Positions 37,735-46,720 of a stretch of 64,000 nt of DNA are shown here, in pieces; within the stretch, counting starts at the first letter, position 1, and every line of letters begins with the position of its first letter. Made by a program: the position numbers and the translations under genes. Source of the stretch: Prochlorococcus sp. AG-409-D09 (lineage in GTDB: Bacteria > Cyanobacteriota > Cyanobacteriia > PCC-6307 > Cyanobiaceae); assembly GCA_003215935.1 (NCBI GenBank), contig QCJQ01000003.1:1-64000 (forward strand), read 5' to 3'. The notes below the pieces were generated by a model. That model was given only the letters and a program-made list of their open reading frames with translations, did no database searches and was not told where the DNA came from.

Positions 37735-39705
37735 TTAAAACATTGAATCAATAATGTCAGCATCTCGTTCGAAAATTTTTTGGCGTCTTTGTTTTAACGT
37801 TTGAGTAAGTAAACCATTTTCTAATGTAAATGGTTGAACTAATGCAATTGAAAAAACTCTTTCATCTGATCTAAAGCCTTTACGTGATGAAAGTATAGTA
37901 TTAATCTCCCTTCGTAATAACTTCCTTAAATCCATATTTCCAGGAGACCCGCCCAGATCGTCAGACACAATCAATCCTTTCTGTTTTGCCCACAAAACAA
38001 TTTCTTGATTTCTTGGGACGATTAATGCTCCTAACTGCCTTTCATCTTGTCCTACAACTACAACCTGCTCAATCAAAGGACTAGATACTAAAAGTTCTTC
38101 AAGAGGTCCAGGCTCAATATTCTCACCATTACTTAACACTATTGTGTCTTTATACCGTCCTGTTAGAACAACAGAGCCATCATCCAAAAGCATTCCTATG
38201 TCACCTGTGTCAAACCAACCATCATTAGTAAGAACATTCTTAGTAGATTCTTCCTTCCCTAAGTAACCTGACATAACTTGATTTCCTCGAACCATTACTA
38301 ATCCTTTTTGACCAATAAGTTTAATTTCTCTAGTTGACTGATCAACTATCTTAAATTCAGTTTCTGGTAAAGGCTGGCCAGCGCTCCCTCTAATATTCCT
38401 CCAAGGTCTTCTACAACTAATAACAGGACTGGTTTCGGTTAATCCATACCCTACAAGCAAGTCAATACCAACTGATTCAAAGAAACTATCTACATGTGGA
38501 GCAATGGCACCTCCTCCACTAATAGGGAATGCCAATCGACCACCACACAATTGATCTAAAACTTTCGGCCATAAAAGCAATGAAGATAAAGTATGTATGG
38601 GCCAACGCAATGTAACTTCCAACACAGATAGGCATCTCTTTTGAAAAGAATTTTTTTCAATTTTTAAATTTCTAAAATCTCTACTAGCCAATTTAAAAGA
38701 AGAGCTATTTTTTATAGCTGTTTTAATTATTGACTTCTTAACCGGAGGCATTTTTTGTATTGCATCGTCAAATCCAATCTTTATAGCTTCCCAAAGTCTG
38801 GGAACAGTAGCCATTACGATAGGCTTAACTCGTGGAAGATCATTTTTAAAATGTTTAATTGTCGTATAACTTTGTGTACATGCACATGAAAAGAAATAAT
38901 ATTCAGCACTCCTTTCATATGAATGCCATATAGGCAATACACTCAGAACTGGATCTCCAGGGTCTGGGCTTGCAACACAAACTAAGTACCTCATTTGATG
39001 TAAAAGATTGGCATGTGTTAAGGGAACTCCTTTGGGTTTCCCAGTTGTGCCAGATGTATACAAAATTGTTGCAACGGTTGTGGAAGATGAGTCCAAACTT
39101 CGCCCTTCAAAAATGTCAGGTGTTTTTTTCCCCGAACCTTTTTTAAGAAATTCATCCCATCCAAGAACTCCTACCTCAGGTTCACCTTCTAATTGAACAA
39201 TTATTTTAAAATTCTTCTTTTCTTCATCAGAAAAAGACAATTTATCCAACAACTCAGCATTTTGAACAACCAAAGCATTTGCCTGAGAGTCTTCGAGGAT
39301 ATATTTCAATTCTCCAGAAGGTGCCGAACTACCTCTTACTGCATCAGACGCCCCAACTCTCATAATACCTTGATCTGCAATTAACCAGCGTGGACTATTC
39401 TCTGAAAAAAGAGCAACAACATCACCTTGTTGGATACCAAGATGCTGAAAAGCAGCAGCAGCAGTAGAGATAAGTTCTGATAATTGAAAGTAATTAAAAG
39501 TTTCAGGATGAAAAGAATGAGGAGCATCAACAGCCGTTATATGACCATAAGTCTCTTTTAACCATTGCCAAATTTGATCAACGCGTCCAAATGAATTTAA
39601 ATAACTATGTTTTTCTAAGGCCTTTAGTTCAACTCGAGTAGGAACCCAAGTTTTAAAGGCATTCGAAGGATGTCTTCTATCCTTGCGCAATTTTCGGAAT
39701 AGCAC
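37735..39705 (-). CDS. Long-chain acyl-CoA/acyl-ACP synthetase (AMP-forming)
   Basis: A 656-aa adenylate-forming enzyme. Motif A8/P-loop is ILYTSGTTGKPKGVPLTHAN. The AMP-binding motif is LLVGYGLTETSPVISCRR, with GWFDTGDIG and the hinge GRYKDTIVLSNGENIEP. In cyanobacteria the single member of this family (Aas) recycles free fatty acids by attaching them to ACP. CoA or ACP specificity cannot be read here. Length and domain order are normal. Confidence 0.93.
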   Translation of the reverse strand: MLFRKLRKDRRHPSNAFKTWVPTRVELKALEKHSYLNSFGRVDQIWQWLKETYGHITAVDAPHSFHPETFNYFQLSELISTAAAAFQHLGIQQGDVVALFSENSPRWLIADQGIMRVGASDAVRGSSAPSGELKYILEDSQANALVVQNAELLDKLSFSDEEKKNFKIIVQLEGEPEVGVLGWDEFLKKGSGKKTPDIFEGRSLDSSSTTVATILYTSGTTGKPKGVPLTHANLLHQMRYLVCVASPDPGDPVLSVLPIWHSYERSAEYYFFSCACTQSYTTIKHFKNDLPRVKPIVMATVPRLWEAIKIGFDDAIQKMPPVKKSIIKTAIKNSSSFKLASRDFRNLKIEKNSFQKRCLSVLEVTLRWPIHTLSSLLLWPKVLDQLCGGRLAFPISGGGAIAPHVDSFFESVGIDLLVGYGLTETSPVISCRRPWRNIRGSAGQPLPETEFKIVDQSTREIKLIGQKGLVMVRGNQVMSGYLGKEESTKNVLTNDGWFDTGDIGMLLDDGSVVLTGRYKDTIVLSNGENIEPGPLEELLVSSPLIEQVVVVGQDERQLGALIVPRNQEIVLWAKQKGLIVSDDLGGSPGNMDLRKLLRREINTILSSRKGFRSDERVFSIALVQPFTLENGLLTQTLKQRRQKIFERDADIIDSMF

Positions 39706-39780
39706 TAATTTCCCTCCAACTTTTCATAAGACATTTAAAACTAATTATTTATCAATTTCCATGAAGGGCAACCAACCATC

Positions 39781-40503
39781 TCAAGAATCCTTCCAAATAA
39801 AACCAAAATGCTTTTCTAAAGATCTCTTTACAAAAGGTTGAATCTTTTCAACTGTTAAATCAGGTATCCAATAATCCAGTCTTCCCACCTTTTTTCCCAA
39901 CAAACCACAAGGAACAATTTCATCAAACCCAAACAAATCACAATTTACATTTAAGGCAAACCCATGCTGTGTTATCCAGCCACTACAGCCAACTCCAATA
40001 GAAGCGATCTTAAAATTCTCTACCCAAATGCCTGTCAATCCATCTATACGGTAACCAGTCAAACCAATTTGATGTAATACATCAATAATCACTTCTTCAA
40101 TACGGCGCAAATACCAATGCAAATCTGTTTGATACCGGAAAAGGTCAAGTACAAGATATACAACTAATTGTCCAGGCAAGTGATGAGTAACTTCTCCACC
40201 TCGATCAATCCGATAACAAGGAAAGGGGGGGGTTTCAAGATCAAAAAGAACATATTTCTTGTCTGATCCTCTCCCCAAGGTATAACAAGGTTCATGCTGC
40301 AATAACCAAACAGATTGAGCACTTGACCTATTAGCCCGCAAAAGATTTCTCTTTTCTTTCTGAGATTTCCATGAGCTCTCAAAAGGAACGAGTTCTCTTG
40401 GTTCAAAAAGAAATGAAGAAAAAACTTCAGAAGGTAAATAAGCTGTATCTAAATTGCAGCGATCACCCAGGGAGGCAGAATTTGTATGAAACTTCTTATT
40501 CAT
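39781..40503 (-). CDS. lipB: Octanoyltransferase (lipoate-protein ligase B)
   Basis: A 240-aa enzyme transferring octanoate from ACP to lipoyl domains, such as PdhC in this window. Conserved blocks are RGGEVTHHLPGQLVVYLVLD, FKIASIGVGCSGWITQHGFA with the catalytic Lys, and FDEIVPCGLLGKKVG with the nucleophile Cys. It has a longer N-terminus than E. coli LipB, and the ATG at 40503 makes its first 18 bp overlap the divergent hpf gene. No other start codon brings it clear of hpf without cutting conserved sequence. Confidence 0.93.
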   Translation of the reverse strand: MNKKFHTNSASLGDRCNLDTAYLPSEVFSSFLFEPRELVPFESSWKSQKEKRNLLRANRSSAQSVWLLQHEPCYTLGRGSDKKYVLFDLETPPFPCYRIDRGGEVTHHLPGQLVVYLVLDLFRYQTDLHWYLRRIEEVIIDVLHQIGLTGYRIDGLTGIWVENFKIASIGVGCSGWITQHGFALNVNCDLFGFDEIVPCGLLGKKVGRLDYWIPDLTVEKIQPFVKRSLEKHFGFIWKDS

Positions 40504-41076
40504 GGCCGGAATCTTGAATTAACTCCTGCACTTCGTGAATACACACAATCAAAATTAGAAAGAGCAACACATAACTTTCAAGAAATGGTGAAAGAAGCTG
40601 ATGTTCATCTTTCAGTTGCAAAAAATCCAAGAGTGCCTCAACAAACTGCTGAAGTGACTGTATTTGCTAATGGCACTGTAATCAGAGCACAAGAACGTAG
40701 TGAGAATTTATATGCAAGTATTGATTTAGTTGCAAGCAAACTAAGCAGGCAATTGAGAAAATATAAGGAAAGACATAGTGATCACCACCATAGTCATGGA
40801 CATAAAGCAACCCAAACTCAAAAAACAGAATCAATTGTCTCAGACGAGTCAATTGATACATCTTCTTTAATTGAAAAGAAAGAAGCTAATCTTCCTAATC
40901 CTGGTGTCAGGCGAAAATATTTCTCTATGCCCCCTATGAATATTGACCAAGCCAGGCATCAACTTGATTTAATAGATCACGATTTCTACTTATTCCGTGA
41001 TGTAGAAAGTAATGAGTTACAAGTTATTTACAAAAGAAACCATGGAGGTTATGGAGTTATCCAAGATAAAAAATAA
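40486..41076 (+). CDS. hpf: Ribosome hibernation-promoting factor, long form (LrtA)
   Basis: A 196-aa protein. The N-terminal HPF/YfiA domain (MKLLIHGRNLELTPALREYT to ~105) binds the 30S subunit. A linker with HHHSHGH follows. The C-terminal dimerisation domain (PPMNIDQARHQLDLIDHDFY, VIYKRNHGGYGVI) makes it the long form that forms 100S ribosomes. In cyanobacteria this is the light-repressed LrtA. A GGAGG lies ten bases before ATG 40486, inside the lipB coding region. Confidence 0.95.
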   Translation: MKLLIHGRNLELTPALREYTQSKLERATHNFQEMVKEADVHLSVAKNPRVPQQTAEVTVFANGTVIRAQERSENLYASIDLVASKLSRQLRKYKERHSDHHHSHGHKATQTQKTESIVSDESIDTSSLIEKKEANLPNPGVRRKYFSMPPMNIDQARHQLDLIDHDFYLFRDVESNELQVIYKRNHGGYGVIQDKK

Positions 41077-41084
41077 TAGGTCAG

Positions 41085-41762
41085 ATGAAGGCAAACTCCT
41101 TGGATTCTTTAGATCTTAATGCCAGGATCCATCAAGCAGCATTAAATCCACATTTAGATCAGAACTCATTTAATGACATTTGTGATGCATCCACTTTTTT
41201 AGGATTTTCAGGATTTTGTCCAAATCTAAATAGAATTGAATATGCACGTAAAAGAATTAAATCAAATAGCACCACAAAGCTTATCGGTCTAATAGCTTTT
41301 CCTTTTGGTGATTTACCTTATTCAATAAAATTAAAAACAGCTGAATGGGCTGCAGCTCAAGGAGTTGATGAGTTTGAAGTAGTACCAAACTTTTCTGCAT
41401 TAAATGAAGGTAATCAAAATTTGTTTGCAGAAGAACTTGCTCAAATTTGTAACTTAGGACTACCTGTTCGAGTAATTCTTAATATGTCTCAACTCTCAGA
41501 AGAAAACTTATTACTTGCAATAGAGTCATCTATCGAAGTAGGTGTTAAAGGATTGCAAAACTGCAATGGTTTTGGTATTAAAAGTCCTTCTAATCAAATA
41601 CGTAGATTAGTCAATCTATCAAAAAAGCGATGCGAATTAAAAGCAATTGGTGGAATAAGAAGTCTAGATCAAACCATAGATTTAGTTGAAGAAGGAGCAA
41701 GCATAATTGGAACAACCCACGGACCTGAGATTATGAAAGAAGCAAAACAATGGAAAAAATAA
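41085..41762 (+). CDS. deoC: DeoC-family aldolase homologue with altered active site
   Basis: A 225-aa protein with the DeoC TIM barrel layout: LNPHLDQNSF at the start, FPFGDLPYSIKLKTAEWAA, EFEVVPNFSALNEGNQ and the final KAIGGIRSLDQTIDLVEEGA. The Schiff-base lysine segment that reads IKTSTG in E. coli reads LQNCNG here, so Lys167 appears to be Gln. The Asp of DVVFPY and the Lys and Glu of KVIIET are also changed (to Glu, Arg and Asn). Only the later KxxGGIR lysine remains. Deoxyribose-5-phosphate cleavage by the known mechanism is therefore doubtful. It overlaps recO by 13 bp in hpf-deoC-recO. Confidence 0.8.
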   Translation: MKANSLDSLDLNARIHQAALNPHLDQNSFNDICDASTFLGFSGFCPNLNRIEYARKRIKSNSTTKLIGLIAFPFGDLPYSIKLKTAEWAAAQGVDEFEVVPNFSALNEGNQNLFAEELAQICNLGLPVRVILNMSQLSEENLLLAIESSIEVGVKGLQNCNGFGIKSPSNQIRRLVNLSKKRCELKAIGGIRSLDQTIDLVEEGASIIGTTHGPEIMKEAKQWKK

Positions 41763-42550
41763 GAGGTTTAGTTTTAAAAGTTGGACCTCTTGGAGAAAAT
41801 GATCGTTTATTAACTATCTTAAGTGAAAATGAAGGTATTAGAAGACTGGCTATTCCAGGTGCAAGAAAGCCTAAAAGTAGTCTTGCAGCGACTTCACCAT
41901 TAACTTTACTCCAGCTCCAAATTTCAGGAAGATCAGGACTACTAAGAGTTCGACAAATTAAAGTATTAAAAAGTTTTAGTAGACTAGGTGAAAATATAGA
42001 AACCCTGGCTGCTGGGCAAACAATTGCAGAGCTTTGTTTAATGCTTTTTTGTGATAATGGCGCAGAATCTAAAGTATTAGATCCAGTATTAATACATCTA
42101 GAAAGATTAAATAATGATAATAAGTATAAAACCAATAAGACTGAAATTCTAGCTAAAACTATACAAGCTTGTGTCCACCTACTTGCACTAGGTGGTTATT
42201 GCATACCAGTGCAAAAATGTTGTCATACAGGTTTAATCCTAGAACCTCCTATTGGCAAATGGGAATGGAGGTGTTCTTTTATCCCTGATGAAGGCTTTGC
42301 ATTAGGTAAATCCCATCATTCAAAGATAGAACTAAATCCTTCTGAACTAGCTCTTCTTCAACGTTTACTAAGGTCTAAATTACCTGTAACAAAGACAGGA
42401 GAAATAATGGGTCCCCAAGAAGTATGGTTGAAATTTCTTGATATTATCCAATGCTGGAACGAAACTCATTTACCGAAGAAACTCCTCTCATTACAAATGT
42501 TGCGAGATGTATTAGTAGATTCTGATACGATGAAATTAAATAGAAAGTAA
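41750..42550 (+). CDS. recO: DNA repair protein RecO
   Basis: A 266-aa recombination mediator. The N-terminal OB-fold starts KIRGLVLKVGPLGENDRLLT and contains GARKPKSSLAATSPLTLLQL. The C-terminal helical domain carries a zinc site of reduced form (QKCCHTGLILEPP ... WRCSF). It acts with RecR and RecF to load RecA at gaps. The start lies inside deoC, suggesting translational coupling. Confidence 0.93.
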   Translation: MEKIRGLVLKVGPLGENDRLLTILSENEGIRRLAIPGARKPKSSLAATSPLTLLQLQISGRSGLLRVRQIKVLKSFSRLGENIETLAAGQTIAELCLMLFCDNGAESKVLDPVLIHLERLNNDNKYKTNKTEILAKTIQACVHLLALGGYCIPVQKCCHTGLILEPPIGKWEWRCSFIPDEGFALGKSHHSKIELNPSELALLQRLLRSKLPVTKTGEIMGPQEVWLKFLDIIQCWNETHLPKKLLSLQMLRDVLVDSDTMKLNRK

Positions 42551-42594
42551 ATTTCACTATTTTAATATAATGCAAAAGAAAGAAATTTTCAAAT

Positions 42595-43920
42595 ATGCAT
42601 AACAATAAAACAGATGTAGGTATAAAAGTTGCACTCCAAATCGATAATTTCAAAAAGCTTTGGATAGGGCAAATTTGCTCTCAGTTAGCCGACAAGTTTT
42701 ATATAGTTCTTATGGTTTATTTAATCTCCCAATTTTGGGTCAATACTAATTCTGAAAATGCAATTATTTTTGAAAATTTAGCATCCTCAATTCGATTAAA
42801 TATTTCAAGTGATGCTCAAAAAATAACTCTACTCGCCACAGGAATATATATAGCAAATACTATTCCAGCAATTTTGTTAGGAGCCATTGCTGGAATAGGT
42901 TCAGATATTTGGCCTAAAAAAGAAGTAATGGTTATTTCAAATGCTATAAAAGCATTACTTTCTTTACTAATTCCTTTCTTTATATTGCCAGGCCCATACT
43001 TTCTAGGATTAAGTTGGGGATATTGGGGAATAATTCATCTTACATTTTTCATTTCAACTCTCACTCAATTTTTCTTACCTGCAGAACAAGCTGCTATACC
43101 TTTAATTATCCCAAAAAAGAATTTAATTGCTGCAAATTCTATATATCAAGCAACAAGCATGGGTGCAACAATAATTGGGTTTGCATTAGGAGATCCCTTA
43201 TTAAGAATTTTCAGGAATATTTTCTTATTATTGAATATTAATGGAGGAGAGTTTTTATTATTACCATTATTTTTTGGTAGTGCAGCATTATTTATTTTCA
43301 AAATTAATTTGAATGAAAAGTCCTCCAAAAATTTGAAAAGAAACCTCATAGACGAAATCAAAGAGGGCTTGAAAATAGTTAATGAAAAACCTTCATTGAG
43401 AGGGGCAATCTTCAATCTTGTAGTTCTATATAGCCTGCTTGCAGCTCTTTATGTCTTAGCAATTAGTCTCGCTTCTGAAATCCCTCTATTAGGCCCTAGA
43501 AAATTCGGATTACTTCTAGCAATGTGTGGAGTTGGTATTTCTATAGGTGCACTTTTTCTAGCTCAAAAAGGGCATTTTTTAGAACTCAAAAAGCTTTCAG
43601 CTTTTGGATTGGGAATAATTACCTTTAGTTTGATTCTACTTGGACATTTCAAAGGATCATTAATAATCACGTTTTCTTTGTGTAGCTTATTAGGTATTGG
43701 AGCAGCTTTAGTAGCGATACCGGCTCAAACAACACTCCAAAGAGATACACCAGAAGAGAAAAGGGGAAAAGTGTTTGGATTACAAAACAACTTAATTAAT
43801 ATTTCCCTAAGTCTGCCCCTCGTTCTGGCAGGGGCAATGGTTAGTAGTATTGGTTTATTACCAGTACTTTGGATACTTGCTGCTCTTTCTTTTATAACAG
43901 CACTCCTAGAAGAACATTAG
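42595..43920 (+). CDS. Major facilitator superfamily transporter
   Basis: A 441-aa membrane protein with about 11-12 segments. The N-terminal LQIDNFKKLWIGQICSQLAD resembles the MFS_3/enterobactin-exporter-like branch, and QTTLQRDTPEEKRGKVFGLQ is the matching second-half motif. The substrate is unknown. A larger than usual insertion (NSENAIIFENLASSIRLNIS) lies after the first helix. The gene follows recO by 44 bp and precedes the glycosyltransferase by 40 bp. Confidence 0.88.
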   Translation: MHNNKTDVGIKVALQIDNFKKLWIGQICSQLADKFYIVLMVYLISQFWVNTNSENAIIFENLASSIRLNISSDAQKITLLATGIYIANTIPAILLGAIAGIGSDIWPKKEVMVISNAIKALLSLLIPFFILPGPYFLGLSWGYWGIIHLTFFISTLTQFFLPAEQAAIPLIIPKKNLIAANSIYQATSMGATIIGFALGDPLLRIFRNIFLLLNINGGEFLLLPLFFGSAALFIFKINLNEKSSKNLKRNLIDEIKEGLKIVNEKPSLRGAIFNLVVLYSLLAALYVLAISLASEIPLLGPRKFGLLLAMCGVGISIGALFLAQKGHFLELKKLSAFGLGIITFSLILLGHFKGSLIITFSLCSLLGIGAALVAIPAQTTLQRDTPEEKRGKVFGLQNNLINISLSLPLVLAGAMVSSIGLLPVLWILAALSFITALLEEH

Positions 43921-43960
43921 AAACGCTGCTAGTTTGCAAAAATCAACTTAAAATTTTTGA

Positions 43961-45124
43961 TTGGCGCACATCGCCTGGCTAGGAAAAAAATCACCTTTCT
44001 GTGGAAATGTCTGTTATGGCCTAAGCACCACGGAGGAACTGAGGAATAGGGGGCATCAAACAAGTTTCATTCATTTTGATAACCCCAGTAATTCTAGAAA
44101 AAGCAAAACATCATTACTCGCAAATGATCCTGACGTTAGTCTCCCTTATCTGATCAAATCACAGGTTTATACTATTCCATCCCCACGGGCTCAAAAAGAA
44201 CTAAGAGCCTCTCTTTCCAGACTCAAGCCAGATGTAGTTCATGCAAGCCTTACACTTTCACCCCTTGATTTTCGGCTACCTGAATTATGTCAGCAACTTA
44301 ATGTTCCTTTAATTGCAACATTTCATCCCCCTTTTGACTCCAGTTTACGCAATCTAACTGCAAATACTCAACAACTCACCTATCAACTTTATGCTCCTTT
44401 TCTCGCACGCTATGACAAAGTTATAGTTTTCTCAGAAATGCAAGCTGAAGTACTTGCAAAACTAGGAATAAAAGAAGATAGAATTGTTGTAATACCTAAT
44501 GGTGTAGACATTACAACCTGGCTACCCAAAAGCTCCAGTAGCCCAACTATTGAAGAGCTTGAAATAAAAAAAATACTTGGAAATAAAAGAACATTTTTAT
44601 ACATGGGAAGAATTGCTAGCGAAAAAAATGTTGAATCTCTCCTCAGAGCTTGGCGCCAATTAGATTTAACAGGATGTCAATTAGTAATCGTTGGAGATGG
44701 TCCACTAAGACCAACTTTAGAGAATAATTCAATAGCTAATAAAGATAAAGATGTATTTTGGTGGGGATATGAGCCTGATTTAAATAAAAGAGTTGCTTTA
44801 CTTCAACTCGCAGAAGTTTTTCTTCTCCCCAGCCTTGTTGAAGGTCTTTCTTTAGCATTATTAGAAGCAATGGCCACGGAGACAGCCTGTGTAGCCACTG
44901 ATGCAGGAGCTGATGGTGAGGTTCTAAAAAATGGCGCAGGTATAGTCATGAATACAGATGGAGTTACTTCACAATTAAAAACACTACTACCAGTATTAAG
45001 AAATCATCCAAGTCTCACCGCTGAGTTAGGTAAACGTGCAAGATCAAGAGTTATGGAGAAGTACACCTTGCAACAAAATATTGAGACATTAGAAAAACTA
45101 TATCTAAGTGTATTAGATGTTTAA
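43961..45124 (+). CDS. GT4-family glycosyltransferase, possibly digalactosyldiacylglycerol synthase
   Basis: A 387-aa GT-B enzyme starting at TTG 43961 (MAHIAWLGKKSPFCGNVCYG). Donor-binding motifs are LYMGRIASEKNVESLLRAWR, LVIVGDGPLRPTL and the EX7E-like SLVEGLSLALLEAMATETAC. From memory, the N-terminal WLGKKSPFCGN and QVYTIPSP blocks resemble the cyanobacterial DgdA (Slr1508) family that makes DGDG from MGDG. That match is recalled, not computed; a generic GT4 enzyme remains possible. Confidence 0.8.
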   Translation: MAHIAWLGKKSPFCGNVCYGLSTTEELRNRGHQTSFIHFDNPSNSRKSKTSLLANDPDVSLPYLIKSQVYTIPSPRAQKELRASLSRLKPDVVHASLTLSPLDFRLPELCQQLNVPLIATFHPPFDSSLRNLTANTQQLTYQLYAPFLARYDKVIVFSEMQAEVLAKLGIKEDRIVVIPNGVDITTWLPKSSSSPTIEELEIKKILGNKRTFLYMGRIASEKNVESLLRAWRQLDLTGCQLVIVGDGPLRPTLENNSIANKDKDVFWWGYEPDLNKRVALLQLAEVFLLPSLVEGLSLALLEAMATETACVATDAGADGEVLKNGAGIVMNTDGVTSQLKTLLPVLRNHPSLTAELGKRARSRVMEKYTLQQNIETLEKLYLSVLDV

Positions 45125-45158
45125 TACTGGTCTTAGATCTGATATCTCAAAAGTATTA

Positions 45159-45983
45159 TCAAGAAAGTTCTTTACTACGTTCTGCCGCAAGAACAACAGC
45201 TTCAATCAAAGCGGAGCGTAACCCTGATTTCTCAAGATGCCTAAGAGCACTAATTGTTGTCCCCGCAGGTGAAGCTACCATGTCTTTCAATTGGGCTGGA
45301 TGCAATTTCTTTTTATTCAATAAGGATGCTGTTCCTGATAAAGTTTTATGAGCTAATTCAAGAGCTAGCTCTCTTGGTAAACCTGCAGCAACAGCGCCAT
45401 CTGCTAATCCTTCAACAATTAAAGCTACATAAGCTGGTCCAGAGGATGTCAATGCCAAAAATGCATCTAGTTGTGCTTCTGGTAAATCAATTAATTCACT
45501 AATAGGCTCGAAAATATCCTTCACAAGAGAGACTTTATCAATAGGAAATGAATCACCCCAAGAAATCCCCGTAAGACCTGAACCTACAAAAACAGGAGCG
45601 TTAGGTACAACACGAACACAAAAAGATTCAGAAAAAATAGCTTTCAATCTCTGCAATTTAACTCCTGCAATTAAAGAAATTAAAAGAGAATTAGAAGACT
45701 CAGGTTTAATACATTGATTTGCTTCTTTAGATACCAAATCTAATTGCTGAGGCTTTATAGATAAGATTTTAACTGGTGCATTCCAAGCTTTTATAGCTTC
45801 ACTTGAATCTGGAGTACAAATACACAGTTCTGATGGGAATCTCTCTGATATTGAGGCAATACTTTCACGTCTACCTACAACTCCAATAATCTGATCAGAT
45901 TTGAGTTTTCCACTTTTAAGTAAAGGAGATATTATTGCCTGAGCCATACGGCCAAACCCAATAACACCTACAGAGCAGGTCAC
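45159..45983 (-). CDS. proC: Pyrroline-5-carboxylate reductase
   Basis: A 274-aa NAD(P)H enzyme making proline. The Rossmann motif is VGVIGFGRMAQAIISPLL. Family blocks VRVVPNAPVFVGSGLTGISW, TSSGPAYVALIVEGLADGAV and DMVASPAGTTISALRHLEKS are intact. It is the last gene of the minus-strand run with sepF, pipY and pipX, 5 bp after sepF. That order is recurrent in cyanobacteria. Confidence 0.96.
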   Translation of the reverse strand: MTCSVGVIGFGRMAQAIISPLLKSGKLKSDQIIGVVGRRESIASISERFPSELCICTPDSSEAIKAWNAPVKILSIKPQQLDLVSKEANQCIKPESSNSLLISLIAGVKLQRLKAIFSESFCVRVVPNAPVFVGSGLTGISWGDSFPIDKVSLVKDIFEPISELIDLPEAQLDAFLALTSSGPAYVALIVEGLADGAVAAGLPRELALELAHKTLSGTASLLNKKKLHPAQLKDMVASPAGTTISALRHLEKSGLRSALIEAVVLAAERSKELS

Positions 45984-45988
45984 TTCCC

Positions 45989-46564
45989 TTAAATAGCTGA
46001 TGCTACAACATCTCCCCAGGCTGGTTCAGGTGCAGGAGAAGGCTCTTTCGACAAAAGGTCGGCACCTTTATCAGTAACCGTAGAAGGAGATGCTTCTTCT
46101 TGGAATGAATTTGTAACCGTGACACAAGAAGGAGCAAAAAGGAAAATACTTTCTCCTACTCTTTCTTGGTGACCATCAATAGCAAAAGTACCGCCTGCAA
46201 CAAAATCAACTGCTCTTTGTGCTTGATCTGGTTCCATCATCGTAAGATTAAGAATAACGGTCTTACGTTCCCTTAAAGCCTGAATAGCTCTTGGCATCTC
46301 ATCAAAACTTCTAGGTTCCATTAAATTAACCTCAGAAGTATTGGTTGATATTCCTGGCATACCTATAACATTTGAAGAACCAATTCCATTTCGACTATCA
46401 AAGGGATTCCCGTTTGAGACGGTCGACAATCCTCCGCTTAACCCTTTTCCACTTCTACTATCAGATTCAAAGTGATCGCTTGTTTCGTAGTCGAGCTCAT
46501 CAAAATCACTATCTAAATAGTCGTCACCAGCAACGACAGCACGAAGACGGGAAATAAGCGACAC
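45989..46564 (-). CDS. sepF: Cell division protein SepF (Cdv2)
   Basis: A 191-aa FtsZ-ring membrane anchor. The N-terminal amphipathic helix is [13 protein letters not shown], followed by an acidic linker. The SepF core is [20 protein letters not shown] with [20 protein letters not shown] and [13 protein letters not shown] Pro/Glu-rich tail follows. It is required for Z-ring assembly in cyanobacteria lacking FtsA. It is preceded by a 13-bp inverted repeat in the gap to pipY. Confidence 0.95.
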   Translation of the reverse strand: MSLISRLRAVVAGDDYLDSDFDELDYETSDHFESDSRSGKGLSGGLSTVSNGNPFDSRNGIGSSNVIGMPGISTNTSEVNLMEPRSFDEMPRAIQALRERKTVILNLTMMEPDQAQRAVDFVAGGTFAIDGHQERVGESIFLFAPSCVTVTNSFQEEASPSTVTDKGADLLSKEPSPAPEPAWGDVVASAI

Positions 46565-46611
46565 CAGTTGAATCCTCTCGGGAAATAGTTAAATAATCGG
46601 ATCTAACCGAC

Positions 46612-46649
46612 AGATAGGTTAAATTCTCTAAAGAATATTTAACCTATCT
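46612..46649. repeat. Perfect 13-bp inverted repeat between pipY and sepF
   Basis: AGATAGGTTAAAT and ATTTAACCTATCT flank a 12-base loop. It lies 48 bp upstream of the sepF ATG and 72 bp after the pipY stop on the transcribed strand. There is no T-tract on either side in the direction of transcription, so it is not a standard terminator. It could be an RNA hairpin in the sepF leader or an operator. Confidence 0.7.
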
Positions 46650-46720
46650 ATTAAATAACGTTTCTTAAATACAGGGGCAAGGTTTTTAAGTGCTTTTTTT
46701 GATATCTCTGTGCAATTGAA

